In this document: piece by piece, positions 32,898 through 41,607 of the stretch
How positions within the stretch are numbered: the stretch's first letter is position 1
Layout: the number at the start of each line of letters is the position of its first letter
Assembly (NCBI GenBank): GCA_001805645.1
Contig: MHGQ01000036.1
Span: forward strand, 1-50,517
DNA length: 50,517 bases
Direction of reading: 5' to 3'
Source: Omnitrophica WOR_2 bacterium RIFCSPHIGHO2_02_FULL_50_17
GTDB taxonomy: Bacteria > Omnitrophota > Gorgyraeia > Zapsychrales > Zapsychraceae
The notes under the pieces: model-generated
Databases searched by the model: none
What the model was told of the DNA's origin: nothing
Seen by the model: the letters and a program-made list of their open reading frames with translations, nothing else
Position numbers and translations under genes: made by a program

Positions 32898-34922
32898 ATG
32901 ACGCCTGAACAACGACAAGAGTTGATGCGTTTGCTGGGATCGGGTGAAGAAATTTCTCCCGAATGGGCGAAGATATTGTTTCCTCCGGAAAAACGGGAAT
33001 ATGAACTGGTTTATTATGGTAAAGATCGCGCAGAGGATATTATTGCTGACACACTGGCTGTTCCACTTCAACCGGTACGCACGTTTGGCCGTAACGGGGT
33101 TGATTGGCATAATATGCTAATTTTTGGAGATAACCTTCAGGCCATGAAAACACTTTTAGAAATGAAGAAGACCGGAAAGCTTTGTAATGCTGATGGTTCT
33201 TCAGGTGTTCGTTTAATTTATATTGATCCGCCGTTTGCTACCAAGCAGGAATTTCGTGGTAGTCAAGATCAAAAGGCTTATCAGGATAAGATCGTAGGTT
33301 CTCAATTCTTAGAATTTCTTAGAAAACGTTTAATTTTATTAAAAGAGTTACTGGCCGATGACGGTGCTATTTATGTGCATTTGGATTGGAAGAAAGGTCA
33401 TTACATCAAGACGTTGATGGATGAAATCTTTGGAGAGCGAAATTTTCGTAATGAAATTATTGTCAGAAGAATTAGAAAAAATATTCGAGAAAGAGAACAA
33501 GTTAAGACGCTTAATTATGGGCATGATGTTATTTATTTCTACGCAAAATCTGATTCGCATTTTATTTCTCCTCCAACTAAACTGGCTAACCGAGAAGGGC
33601 GATGGCATGCATTCGATGCGCCGGGAATAAGAAGCGGTATGGATTATCCACTTTTTGGGCATAAGCCTCCTACTGGGCGTCACTGGATGTTTAGCAAAGA
33701 ACGTGCACAGCAAATGATAAGTGTAAAAAAATTAAAAATGAATCCTAAAACTAGCAAGCCCCAATATTACATTGAGCCATCAGAAGAGGATATCCGAGAT
33801 ACTATCTGGGATGATATAACAGCTTCAGCTTTTACATCCGGTTATCCAACAGAAAAAAGTGAAGACCTATTGAAGCTTATTATAGAAGCCTCATCAAAGT
33901 CTGGGGATATTGTTTTGGATTGTTTCAGTGGTTCGGGAACCACATGTGCTGTTGCTGAGAAACTTAATTGTCGGTGGATTGGCATAGATTGTGGAAAACT
34001 CTCAATTTATACAATTCAGAAGAGGTTGCTCAATCTTCATAAAGGAATTGGTAATAAAGGTTCCAAGTTAGAGCCCAAACCGTTTACGCTTTATAACGCT
34101 GGCCTCTATGACTTCTCTAAACTTAAGGAGCTTTCTTGGCAAGATTGGCGATTTTTTGCGTTGCAGTTATTCCAGTGCCGGGATGAAAAGCACCGTATTA
34201 ACGGTATAAATTTTGATGGGTACCGACAAGGCGCGAGTGTAATGATTTTTAATCACATGGAAATCAAACACAAGGAAGCTAGGATTACAGAAGAAACGCT
34301 CCAGGAAATTCATGAGGCGGTTGGATCACGTGTCGGTAATAAAGTTTTTATAGTCGCTCCAGCCTTGTCGTTTGATTTTCAGCAAGATTACATTGATTTT
34401 GATAAAGTGCGTTATTACGCCTTGCGAATTCCTTATTCAATCATACATGAATTACATAGACGAGAATTTACTGCATTGAAACAGCCATCTGATGAAATGG
34501 CGGTAAATGATACCATAGAGGCTGTTGGTTTTGATTTCATCCGTACGCCGGAACTAAAATACAAGACTGGCACGGAAAAGCGAAAAGGAGACTCAGGGGA
34601 ATATGGATTTATAAAGATTGAAACCTTCAAGAGCGAGGCTGTTGTTCGTGAGCCGTTTAAGAAGAAAGGCAATCTTGAAACTCTTTCTATGGTCATGTTG
34701 GATTTTAATTATGATGAAGAGTTAAAAACTTTTGATCTAGATGAGGTTCGTTATTCAGATGCTCTTCAAAAAGAAGGTTGGAAGGTAAGTTTTCCCCTAG
34801 GTCAGCTTGGTAAGAAGATGATGGTTTTCATTCTGGACATCTATGGTAATGAGGCTCGCGTTTTAATTGATGCCACGGCATTTAGAAAAAGGCTGGTTAA
34901 GAAAAAAAGGAAAAAGAAATGA
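32898..34922 (+). CDS. type III-like restriction-modification DNA methyltransferase (Mod)
   Basis: The 674-residue beta-class N6-adenine methyltransferase carries the catalytic motif DPPF (110-113, within IYIDPPFATKQEF) ahead of the AdoMet-binding motif DCFSGSGTT near 345, the order typical of type III Mod enzymes. NMLIFGDNLQAMKTLL is another conserved Mod segment. The long C-terminal part presumably sets target specificity and binds Res. It overlaps res by 4 nt (ATGA), so the two are translationally coupled. Confidence 0.9.
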   Translation: MTPEQRQELMRLLGSGEEISPEWAKILFPPEKREYELVYYGKDRAEDIIADTLAVPLQPVRTFGRNGVDWHNMLIFGDNLQAMKTLLEMKKTGKLCNADGSSGVRLIYIDPPFATKQEFRGSQDQKAYQDKIVGSQFLEFLRKRLILLKELLADDGAIYVHLDWKKGHYIKTLMDEIFGERNFRNEIIVRRIRKNIREREQVKTLNYGHDVIYFYAKSDSHFISPPTKLANREGRWHAFDAPGIRSGMDYPLFGHKPPTGRHWMFSKERAQQMISVKKLKMNPKTSKPQYYIEPSEEDIRDTIWDDITASAFTSGYPTEKSEDLLKLIIEASSKSGDIVLDCFSGSGTTCAVAEKLNCRWIGIDCGKLSIYTIQKRLLNLHKGIGNKGSKLEPKPFTLYNAGLYDFSKLKELSWQDWRFFALQLFQCRDEKHRINGINFDGYRQGASVMIFNHMEIKHKEARITEETLQEIHEAVGSRVGNKVFIVAPALSFDFQQDYIDFDKVRYYALRIPYSIIHELHRREFTALKQPSDEMAVNDTIEAVGFDFIRTPELKYKTGTEKRKGDSGEYGFIKIETFKSEAVVREPFKKKGNLETLSMVMLDFNYDEELKTFDLDEVRYSDALQKEGWKVSFPLGQLGKKMMVFILDIYGNEARVLIDATAFRKRLVKKKRKKK

Positions 34923-37474
34923 GTGCGGCGCAAGGAGATAGACAGACCTTCAAAAATGAAGACCTTGTATTAAAAGTTTCGAAAAATATTAATCCCGCTG
35001 TATGGGACGAAACAAAATACGAGGCTTTTATTGATGAACTTTGTGGGTCGCGCGAATATCAGAAAGAGGCAATCCTTACGGTCTTGCGTTATTGGGTCGG
35101 CGGTAAGTATACTAATTTAAAGGATTTGGCTAAGGAGAATTTTAATAGTAATCATGAATTAGAACGTAGGTACGGCTCATGGCCGGGTATGGAACGACAT
35201 TTACAATTGCCCGACCAATTAGCCTGTTCGATAGATATGGCGACGGGTACGGGCAAAAGTTATGTTTTATATGGGCTTGCTGTTATATTGCTTGCCGAGG
35301 GGATTGTTGATCGTGTTCTTGTGCTCTGTCCGTCCAATACTATTGAAGCTGGATTGTTAACGAAGTTTCGTGACTTAGCAGGAAAAGCTGATTTACGTGA
35401 CTTGATCCCGGAGCAAGCAAAAGTACGTGTACCGAAAATCATTAATGCATCAGAGAGTATTATTGATGGATCAATCTGCATTGAAAATTATCACGCGATT
35501 TTACACCACGTGAAATCTTCTATTCGGGATAGTCTTATTGGGCAGGGAGAACGGGTGGCAGTCTTTAACGATGAAGCTCACCACGTTGCAAATGAGTCAG
35601 GAGCGAACGTTAAGAAGTGGAAAGAATTTTTACTTAATCCCGAATACGGTTTTAGATATGTTGTCGGAGTATCCGGTACATGCTATATCGGAGACGAATA
35701 TTTTGCTGATGTCGTGAATCGCTATTCATTGCGTCAGGCTATTGAAGAACGTTTCGTTAAAAAAGTCGAATATGTGGCTGAGATGCCTCAGACTGATAAC
35801 CCTGATGAGAAGTGGCAATTGATTTATAATCGGCATCAAAATTGGAAGAAGCAATTGAAAAGTCGTGGCATTCGTCCATTGACTATCATTGTCACGAAGG
35901 ATATTAAGACCTGCAAGTTAGTTACAGAGGAATTGCAGGCTTTTTTACAAGAGTGGGAGAAGATTTCGGCAGAGGATGCGGAAAGGAAAGTGCTTGCAGT
36001 TAGTTCAGCAGCTGAGCATCAATTGAATATTGCCAAATTAAAAATTGTTGACCGTCCCAACAGCAAGGTTGAGTGGATTATTTCTGTTTCAATGCTTAGT
36101 GAAGGATGGGACGTAAAAAATGTTTTTCAGATTGTCCCTCATGAGGAACGTGCATTTAACAGTAAATTATTGATTGCTCAAGTTTTGGGGCGAGGATTGC
36201 GCCGTCCTGATAATTGGCAGGGTGCGGATCCGGTAGTTACAGTTTTTAATCATGACGCATGGGCTGGCCGGATTCGTCATCTGGTAGACGAAATTCTAGA
36301 AATGGAACACCGCCTATCCTCGTCAGTTGTTGATGACTCCCCATATCATTTCGATTTGCACAATCTTGATTATACCCGGGAGACAGACACAAGCCAATTT
36401 GCCAAAAAAGGTGAATATCGTTTTCTTGAACAAGGGTTTGTTGATTTACCATCACAAGTAGAGGTTGAAGATGTGGCGATCGAATTTGAGCAGGCTGTCA
36501 CGGGTGATCACACTAAATTTAAAACCAAACTGGAGCACAAAACATATTCTTTTGAGGATGTTGCCGACGAAATGTATCGACGCTTACAATCTATTGATGA
36601 GGAATCCAAGGACGCGTCTGATCTAAAAGATCGCACACAATATGCCAAAAAGTTTCCCCTTGAACGCTGTATCGAAATCGTGAAAGCATCAGCGAAGCGA
36701 TCCAAGATTAAGACTGGTAAAATCACTGAGGAGAACCGGCAGAAAATTCTACAGGCACTTGGACCGTTACGCCGCAAATCCGCCAAGCGTGTTATATATA
36801 AACTTACACCAAACGCTTTACGAGTATTCAGCACCAAGGATCGTTCGATGATTAGTGTTAGCGCTGCTGAACTTAGGCGGGGTGATAAGACAGTCTTTTT
36901 TACACCAGATTGCGGGAAAAGAATTTCTGACGAGCAACAGGATTTTTTTATTGCTGTTAAAGACCCTGATGGCGAGTATCGAGCCGGGAGTGAAAGTGTT
37001 GCCAATTCTCATGATTTCAAGACGCCGTGTAATATAGCAATTGCGGATGGGACTCCAGAGCGTAAATTCATTCGATTGCTTTGTGAACGAGAAAATGCTC
37101 AAATCGTTGATGGGTGGTTAAAAAATTCACCCCAGAGATTTTATTCGATTGAATACGCTTGGAAGAAAGGCGAACACCCCAAGCGAGGGGATTTCAGCCC
37201 AGATTTTTTCATTCGAAAGGGAAAACTGGTTTATGTCGTGGAAATCAAGGATGATAGCGAAATCGGCGATCCCTCACCGGAGAATCAAAAGAAATTTGAG
37301 TACGCACGAGATCACTTTCACCGCTTGAATGAATGGCTGAAAAAGGAAAATAAGGGTGTTTCTTATCAGCTAAATTTCTTAACACCCAAAGATTTTAATA
37401 AATTTTTTATTAAGTTACGAAAAGACGATGCGAAAGACTTTCGGTCTGAGCTAGATGTTGTCCTGAGCAGCTAA
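34919..37474 (+). CDS. type III-like restriction enzyme Res subunit (helicase-nuclease)
   Basis: The 851-residue protein has an SF2 helicase core: Walker A DMATGTGKSYVLYG (about residue 105), DEAH-type motif NDEAHHV, motif III-like VVGVSGTC and motif VI-like QVLGRGLRRP. The C-terminal PD-(D/E)xK nuclease reads FSPDFFIRKGKLVYVVEIKDD, with P-D and E-I-K spaced as expected. Together with Mod it would cut unmodified DNA after ATP-driven movement. All key motifs are intact, so the system may be active. Confidence 0.92.
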   Translation: MSAAQGDRQTFKNEDLVLKVSKNINPAVWDETKYEAFIDELCGSREYQKEAILTVLRYWVGGKYTNLKDLAKENFNSNHELERRYGSWPGMERHLQLPDQLACSIDMATGTGKSYVLYGLAVILLAEGIVDRVLVLCPSNTIEAGLLTKFRDLAGKADLRDLIPEQAKVRVPKIINASESIIDGSICIENYHAILHHVKSSIRDSLIGQGERVAVFNDEAHHVANESGANVKKWKEFLLNPEYGFRYVVGVSGTCYIGDEYFADVVNRYSLRQAIEERFVKKVEYVAEMPQTDNPDEKWQLIYNRHQNWKKQLKSRGIRPLTIIVTKDIKTCKLVTEELQAFLQEWEKISAEDAERKVLAVSSAAEHQLNIAKLKIVDRPNSKVEWIISVSMLSEGWDVKNVFQIVPHEERAFNSKLLIAQVLGRGLRRPDNWQGADPVVTVFNHDAWAGRIRHLVDEILEMEHRLSSSVVDDSPYHFDLHNLDYTRETDTSQFAKKGEYRFLEQGFVDLPSQVEVEDVAIEFEQAVTGDHTKFKTKLEHKTYSFEDVADEMYRRLQSIDEESKDASDLKDRTQYAKKFPLERCIEIVKASAKRSKIKTGKITEENRQKILQALGPLRRKSAKRVIYKLTPNALRVFSTKDRSMISVSAAELRRGDKTVFFTPDCGKRISDEQQDFFIAVKDPDGEYRAGSESVANSHDFKTPCNIAIADGTPERKFIRLLCERENAQIVDGWLKNSPQRFYSIEYAWKKGEHPKRGDFSPDFFIRKGKLVYVVEIKDDSEIGDPSPENQKKFEYARDHFHRLNEWLKKENKGVSYQLNFLTPKDFNKFFIKLRKDDAKDFRSELDVVLSS

Positions 37475-37475
37475 C

Positions 37476-37559
37476 ATCATTCTTCCAATCGACCCAATGG
37501 CCTACAAGCTTTACGGCCCGAAGGAAGAGGAAATTAAAGTTGTGGAAGATTTAGTGTAA
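37476..37559 (+). pseudogene. 3' remnant of another restriction/methyltransferase gene
   Basis: A short open frame reads through IDPMAYKLYGPKEEEIKVVE and stops with TAA at 37557-37559. The pattern Y-x-LYG-x-x-EEEI-x-x-VE is the common C-terminal tail of Eco57I-like and other type II/I methyltransferases. Only about 27 residues are left between the res stop and the next gene. It may be a scar from replacement of one R-M system by another, or a 20-residue ORF from ATG 37497. Confidence 0.5.
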
Positions 37560-38182
37560 TGACACAGCATCATCAGCGTCATGGTTTCCCGTGGGGTACA
37601 GTAATATCTGTGCTTTCCTGTATAGTCGCTGTTTTTTCGGCCATGGCCGCATGGCAGAGCGCTTCAAATTCTGAAAACATGGTTGCTCTTGGAAAATCAG
37701 CTCAGCAGGTACAGTTAAGACCGTATCTGGTTATTGATCCAGCGCAAAATGTGATTCCCTATGATGGTTCAAATTTCGCGATATTACCGTATCAATTGAC
37801 AAACAAAGGAAACGCCCCAGCTTTAAATATCCATAAGGGGTATACCAGTTATCTCCACGACGAAACGGGTCAGGAAAAATTAATTCAGCATTTTGAAGAA
37901 TCTGCGGATAAAAAGGATGCACTGGCTCCTTCCCAATCATCGGCTATTCATGTAGATAACATCAATATATCAGGAGTTGATTTTTCCGGCATGGGAAATG
38001 TGACTTTTAGGGTAGTATTGAAGGTAATTTATCAGGGTTTCCCCGATGTAGATACGAGAAGTTATTATTCAAAAGCTACGTTAATACTAATACCAAAAAA
38101 GCAGCAAGATAAAATTGTATTTTATGTTTCACAGCCAGATCTGGATTTTGGGTTCGAAAAACCGGGGGGAGAAGTAAAATAA
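37559..38182 (+). CDS. membrane-anchored protein of unknown function
   Basis: The 207-residue protein has one N-terminal membrane helix (about 13-32, TVISVLSCIVAVFSAMAAWQSA). A beta-rich outside domain follows (LRPYLVIDPAQN, YQLTNKGNAPALNIHKGY, VTFRVVLKVIYQGFPDVD). The KGNAPALN segment is reminiscent of immunoglobulin-like folds in similar single-pass proteins of accessory regions. I do not recognise the family. It begins on the TAATG of the preceding remnant and is followed after 2 bp by the DarT-like gene, so the pair is probably co-expressed. Confidence 0.65.
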   Translation: MTQHHQRHGFPWGTVISVLSCIVAVFSAMAAWQSASNSENMVALGKSAQQVQLRPYLVIDPAQNVIPYDGSNFAILPYQLTNKGNAPALNIHKGYTSYLHDETGQEKLIQHFEESADKKDALAPSQSSAIHVDNINISGVDFSGMGNVTFRVVLKVIYQGFPDVDTRSYYSKATLILIPKKQQDKIVFYVSQPDLDFGFEKPGGEVK

Positions 38183-38184
38183 CG

Positions 38185-38571
38185 ATGATCAGGGTGGATG
38201 TTAAAGATCTGCATTTTATAACGTATATTTCGAATATTCCCTCGATTCAATCGGCGGGAATAAGGGATGTCTTGGCCTTGCAGGGTGTTATTGTAACCGA
38301 TAAAAATGCGGCCAGGGAATGCTGGTTTAAACCCGTTGATGAAGGATTGCCTTTATTGAACAGGGAAGAGATTTATGCATCCTTCTGGTTGGATGACGAT
38401 TATTGGGAGCAGGAGAGTCGCAAAGGTATAAAATGCGCGGAGATTCTTGTTCCCGAACACGTGGAACCGCGGTATATTATAGGAGCATATGTCGCCAATC
38501 AAACCGCGCTGGACGCGTTCAAAAGGATTTCTGATTTGCAGGTGGAGATAAAAAGGAGCTTGTTTTTTTAG
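38185..38571 (+). CDS. internally deleted DarT-like (DUF4433) ADP-ribosyltransferase
   Basis: The 128-residue product resembles the two ends of DarT, the toxin that ADP-ribosylates thymidine in single-stranded DNA. The start LHFITYISNIPSIQSAG corresponds to the H-I-T-H-I-D-N-L segment. IVTDKNAARECWF, EEIYASFWLDD, KCAEILVPEHVEP (with the catalytic-type Glu86) and the end IKRSLFF match the C-terminal half. About 80 residues between these parts, which in DarT contain an NAD-binding arginine and the V-P-F-Y-F region, are missing. No DarG macrodomain antitoxin is adjacent. It is either an inactive remnant or a compact variant. Confidence 0.55.
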   Translation: MIRVDVKDLHFITYISNIPSIQSAGIRDVLALQGVIVTDKNAARECWFKPVDEGLPLLNREEIYASFWLDDDYWEQESRKGIKCAEILVPEHVEPRYIIGAYVANQTALDAFKRISDLQVEIKRSLFF

Positions 38572-38607
38572 AGGATCATTATGGAAGTTTTAATTCAGAC
38601 TGATTAA

Positions 38608-38628
38608 ACCGCCTGCTTTGCAGGCGGT
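38608..38628. repeat. perfect hairpin with TTT loop
   Basis: ACCGCCTGC and GCAGGCGGT form a 9-bp perfect stem around TTT, 36 bp after the DarT-like gene. It could act as a transcript end, but there is no U-run. The 466-bp gap 38572-39037 otherwise holds the branched palindrome at 38843 and TTCGACAAC/GTTGTCGAA arms about 40 bp apart (38677-38736). I see no gene there. Confidence 0.6.
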
Positions 38629-38842
38629 AATGGACGTAAGGTTAAACCGATTACAGGAGTTTGTTAAAATCACGCTCTTTCGACAACACAACTTATTGAA
38701 TTGCAATGAGTTAAAGGGGCTTAAAGCGTTGTCGAAGATTATAAGCAACGCATTGCAACGCTTAACAGCGTCGAGAAATTTTTGAGATTGTGTGTCAAAA
38801 AAGTATTTTTTAACAAAGTACTGCCGATTATTTATGTTTTTG

Positions 38843-38922
38843 AAAAGTCCGGTTGGCGAAGCCAAAATTTTTGGTGTAAGGCCGCCACCTTTGGTGGCGG
38901 ATAGCCAAAAATTAGGACTTTT
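38843..38922. repeat. 80-bp branched palindromic element
   Basis: The outer arms AAAAGTCC and GGACTTTT (38843-38850, 38915-38922) enclose three nested or adjacent stems: TTGGC-GAA-GCCAA (38853-38865), ATTTTTGG with CCAAAAAT (38867-38874, 38905-38912), and CCGCCACC-TTT-GGTGGCGG (38882-38900). All are perfect. It lies in the gene-free gap before pilT and would form a cloverleaf-like or cruciform structure. Confidence 0.75.
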
Positions 38923-39037
38923 CTTTACTTAAAATCGCCCCCTAAATATAAATCTCCAGGCCTTTTTTATTGAATTCGTCTCTCGGGCGAAGTAAAATGG
39001 TCAACAAATAGTTAAACATACTTTTTCGGCAAGGAAG

Positions 39038-40120
39038 ATGGCGGATCTCAAAGAGCTATTCCAGATAATGCTTCAGAAAGAGGCCTCGGATTTATACCTG
39101 AGGACTCAGGCTGTCCCCCGGGCACGAATCAACGGCAAGATCGAAATGATCGCCTCCAAACCTCTGACGAAAGATGAGATAAGGGCGATCACCAATCTTT
39201 TGCTGGCCAACGAAACCCGCAGGAAATGGTTTGTGGAGAAATGCGATATCGATTTTATCCACGAGGAGCCGTATATCGGACGTTTTCGCATCAACATCTT
39301 TATGCAGCGGGGAACGCCCGCGATTGTCGCCCGGCACGTCCTGACGCATGTCAAAACCTTTGAGGAGCTGAATCTGCCGGGGGATCTTCTCAAGGCGTTT
39401 TGTGAAGAATCCAAAGGCCTCCTTCTGGTGTGCGGTCCCGCCGGAAACGGCAAGTCCACCACGATCGCCAGCATGATTGAATACATCAACGGCACGGCCG
39501 CCAAGCATATCATTACCATTGAAGACCCTATCGAGTTTCTGTGTCAAGACAGAAAGAGCATCATCAATCAGCGCGAGCTGGGCTTGGATGTGCAATCCTA
39601 TCCGATGGCCCTCAAGCATGTAACCCAGCAGAGCCCGGATATTATCTTTATCGGCAATATCCGCGACGAACCGACCATGCGGGCCGCCATCACGGCAACC
39701 GAGCTGGGGGCCTTTGTCATGACCACCTTTCATACGATCAATGCGGTGCAGACCATCATCCGCATGGTGAACTTTTTCCCGCCGCATCTCCATGATGAGG
39801 TCAGGATGCAGCTTTCCCTGATTTTGAAAGGGACGGTGTCTGTGCGCCTTCTTTCCCGCAAAGACGGCAAGGGCCGTATCCCGGCGGTGGAGACGATGGT
39901 TGTCACTCCGACGATTGCGCGTCTTATCCGCGACGGGCAAATCCGGGAGATCCAGAATTATATCGACGAGGGCGAGCTCTACGGCATGCAGTCCTTCAAG
40001 AAGTCTTTGGTGAAGCTGGTTAAAAGCGGCCTGGTCGAGGTCCGTGAGGCGCGGGAATATGCCGACAGCAAGGACGATTTTGACCTGGAAATTAAAGGGG
40101 TGCGGCGTTATGCCGAATAG
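39038..40120 (+). CDS. pilT: PilT/PilU-like ATPase with altered Walker B
   Basis: The 360-residue protein aligns with twitching-motility ATPases: DLYLRTQAVPRARINGKIE at the N-terminus, Walker A GPAGNGKSTT (133-142), the acidic box IITIEDPIEF and the His-box region TTFHTINAVQT. In the Walker B segment IIFIGNIRDEPT the glutamate of the usual GE-x-RD motif is Asn207. This predicts weak or no ATP hydrolysis on its own, as for accessory or regulatory paralogs. The AGGAAG site sits right before the ATG. It is far from the gsp operon. Confidence 0.88.
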   Translation: MADLKELFQIMLQKEASDLYLRTQAVPRARINGKIEMIASKPLTKDEIRAITNLLLANETRRKWFVEKCDIDFIHEEPYIGRFRINIFMQRGTPAIVARHVLTHVKTFEELNLPGDLLKAFCEESKGLLLVCGPAGNGKSTTIASMIEYINGTAAKHIITIEDPIEFLCQDRKSIINQRELGLDVQSYPMALKHVTQQSPDIIFIGNIRDEPTMRAAITATELGAFVMTTFHTINAVQTIIRMVNFFPPHLHDEVRMQLSLILKGTVSVRLLSRKDGKGRIPAVETMVVTPTIARLIRDGQIREIQNYIDEGELYGMQSFKKSLVKLVKSGLVEVREAREYADSKDDFDLEIKGVRRYAE

Positions 40121-40147
40121 GGCCTGCCGGCTTAAAAGGGGGATACG

Positions 40148-40453
40148 ATGAAAAAAATGACTCTGGTATTGTTAAGTTTTTTTCTTATTTTAAAAGTATT
40201 CCTGGCCGTTGCGGCGGCGGATATCCAGATTTTGTCTAAAATTGAGATTGAGAAACTTACCAACGAACAATTGCTCAGCGCCTATGTGGACGCCAAGATT
40301 GAGGCGGAGGCCCAGAAGACATTTTCCCGGACGGGGTTTACCCACAAGGAATATCAGGCGTATCGAGAGCTGTTGACATTTGTCGTGCAGTTAAGGCAGG
40401 AGATGGAGAAGCGCAAGATAGACGCCCCTCCGGTTGAAGAATGGCTTAAATAG
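40148..40453 (+). CDS. small secreted protein of unknown function
   Basis: The 101-residue product has a signal peptide (MKKMTLVLLSFFLILKVFLAVAAA, likely cut after AAA). The short mature part is rich in charged helices (EIEKLTNEQLLSAYVDAKIEAEAQKTF, LTFVVQLRQEMEKRK). A GGGGGA site precedes the ATG. I do not recognise the family. It lies between pilT and pyrE on the same strand, probably in one transcript. Confidence 0.65.
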   Translation: MKKMTLVLLSFFLILKVFLAVAAADIQILSKIEIEKLTNEQLLSAYVDAKIEAEAQKTFSRTGFTHKEYQAYRELLTFVVQLRQEMEKRKIDAPPVEEWLK

Positions 40454-40468
40454 ATCAGGAATTCAAAT

Positions 40469-41032
40469 ATGAGCGAGATTCGCAAAGACAAAGAAAGGCT
40501 TCTTCAGCTTCTTAAGCAGAAGGCCTATTTTCGGGAAAAGGTCATCCTCTCTTCGGGCAAGGAAAGCGATTATTATATTGATGCCCGTCGGGTAACGTTA
40601 AGCGCCGAAGGAGCCTATCTGTGCGCGCGCTTGATTCTGGACATCGTCCAGGATGATGCGTGTGATGCCATCGGCGGCCCCACCTTGGGCGCGGACCCTC
40701 TCTTGGGGGCTGTCGGCGTCTTAAGCCTCCAGGCCGGGAAACCGGTCGAGATGTTTATCATCCGCAAGGCCCCCAAGGCCCACGGCAAACAGCAGCAGGT
40801 GGAGGGACCTTTGCTGAAGAAAGGAGGCCGGGTGGTTCTGGTCGATGATGTGGCCACGACCGGCAAGGCCTTGATTCAATCCGTCGATGTCCTTCACCAG
40901 ATGGGCGTCGAACCTTACAAGGCGATCTGCATCGTTGACCGCCGGGAGGGGGCTAAGGAGGCCCTTGCCTTAAAAGGATGCGAGCTTATCTCTATTTTTG
41001 ACATAACGGAAATTCATAAAGCCTTCCCATGA
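40469..41032 (+). CDS. pyrE: orotate phosphoribosyltransferase
   Basis: The 187-residue enzyme joins orotate to PRPP to make orotidine 5'-phosphate in pyrimidine synthesis. Seen: the PRPP-binding motif VVLVDDVATTGKAL (about 122-135), an N-terminal SSGKESDYYIDARRVTLS and the flexible-loop region RKAPKAHGKQQQVEGP. It follows the small secreted protein by 15 bp and overlaps maf by 4 nt. Confidence 0.95.
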   Translation: MSEIRKDKERLLQLLKQKAYFREKVILSSGKESDYYIDARRVTLSAEGAYLCARLILDIVQDDACDAIGGPTLGADPLLGAVGVLSLQAGKPVEMFIIRKAPKAHGKQQQVEGPLLKKGGRVVLVDDVATTGKALIQSVDVLHQMGVEPYKAICIVDRREGAKEALALKGCELISIFDITEIHKAFP

Positions 41033-41607
41033 AGAGAATCATCCTCGCCTCCGCCTCTCCCCAGCGCAGGAAACTCCTCAAGCTGTTGGGGGTTCATTTT
41101 ACCGTCCGACCCAGCCGCATTAAAGAGATTACTAAGATTATGACTAATTGTTCGTCGCTCGTTAAAGAAAACGCCCTGCGCAAGGCCGAAGATGTCGCCT
41201 GTCGGCTCAAGGAGGGTGTAGTCATCGGCGCTGATACGGTTGTTTGCGTCGGCCCTAAACGCATTGTCGGCAAACCGCGTGATTTAAGGGATGCCCGGCG
41301 CATCCTCAAGGTTCTTTTTTCCCGGCCTTCGTGGGTGTATACCGGCATTGTCGTCATGGATGTGCAAACGGGGCAAAGGATCGTGGATTACGAGAAGACA
41401 AAAGTTTTTATGCTCCCCTTAACCGACGAGGAAATCTCCCGTTATCATGTCAAGGTCAATCCTTTTGACAAGGCCGGCGGATTTGATATCGAAGGCTGGG
41501 GCAGCATTTTTATCCACCGTATTGAAGGGTGTTATTCGAACGTGATCGGCCTTCCCATGGCGAAACTGGCGCAGATGCTTAAGAAAGCGGGAGTCTCGAT
41601 ATTATGA
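41029..41607 (+). CDS. maf: Maf-like nucleoside triphosphate pyrophosphatase
   Basis: The 192-residue protein begins IILASASPQRRKLLKLLGV, the signature of Maf/HAM1-like pyrophosphatases that hydrolyse non-canonical or modified nucleotides and can affect septum formation. Other family motifs: GADTVVCVG, GKPRD and FDKAGGFDIEGWG. It overlaps pyrE at its start and the M48 peptidase gene at its end, each by 4 nt. Confidence 0.94.
   Translation: MKRIILASASPQRRKLLKLLGVHFTVRPSRIKEITKIMTNCSSLVKENALRKAEDVACRLKEGVVIGADTVVCVGPKRIVGKPRDLRDARRILKVLFSRPSWVYTGIVVMDVQTGQRIVDYEKTKVFMLPLTDEEISRYHVKVNPFDKAGGFDIEGWGSIFIHRIEGCYSNVIGLPMAKLAQMLKKAGVSIL

Noticed and set aside
38590-38865. Minus-strand 91-codon frame
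   Set aside because: It runs through palindromes, has no recognisable domain and no ribosome-binding site, and is probably chance.
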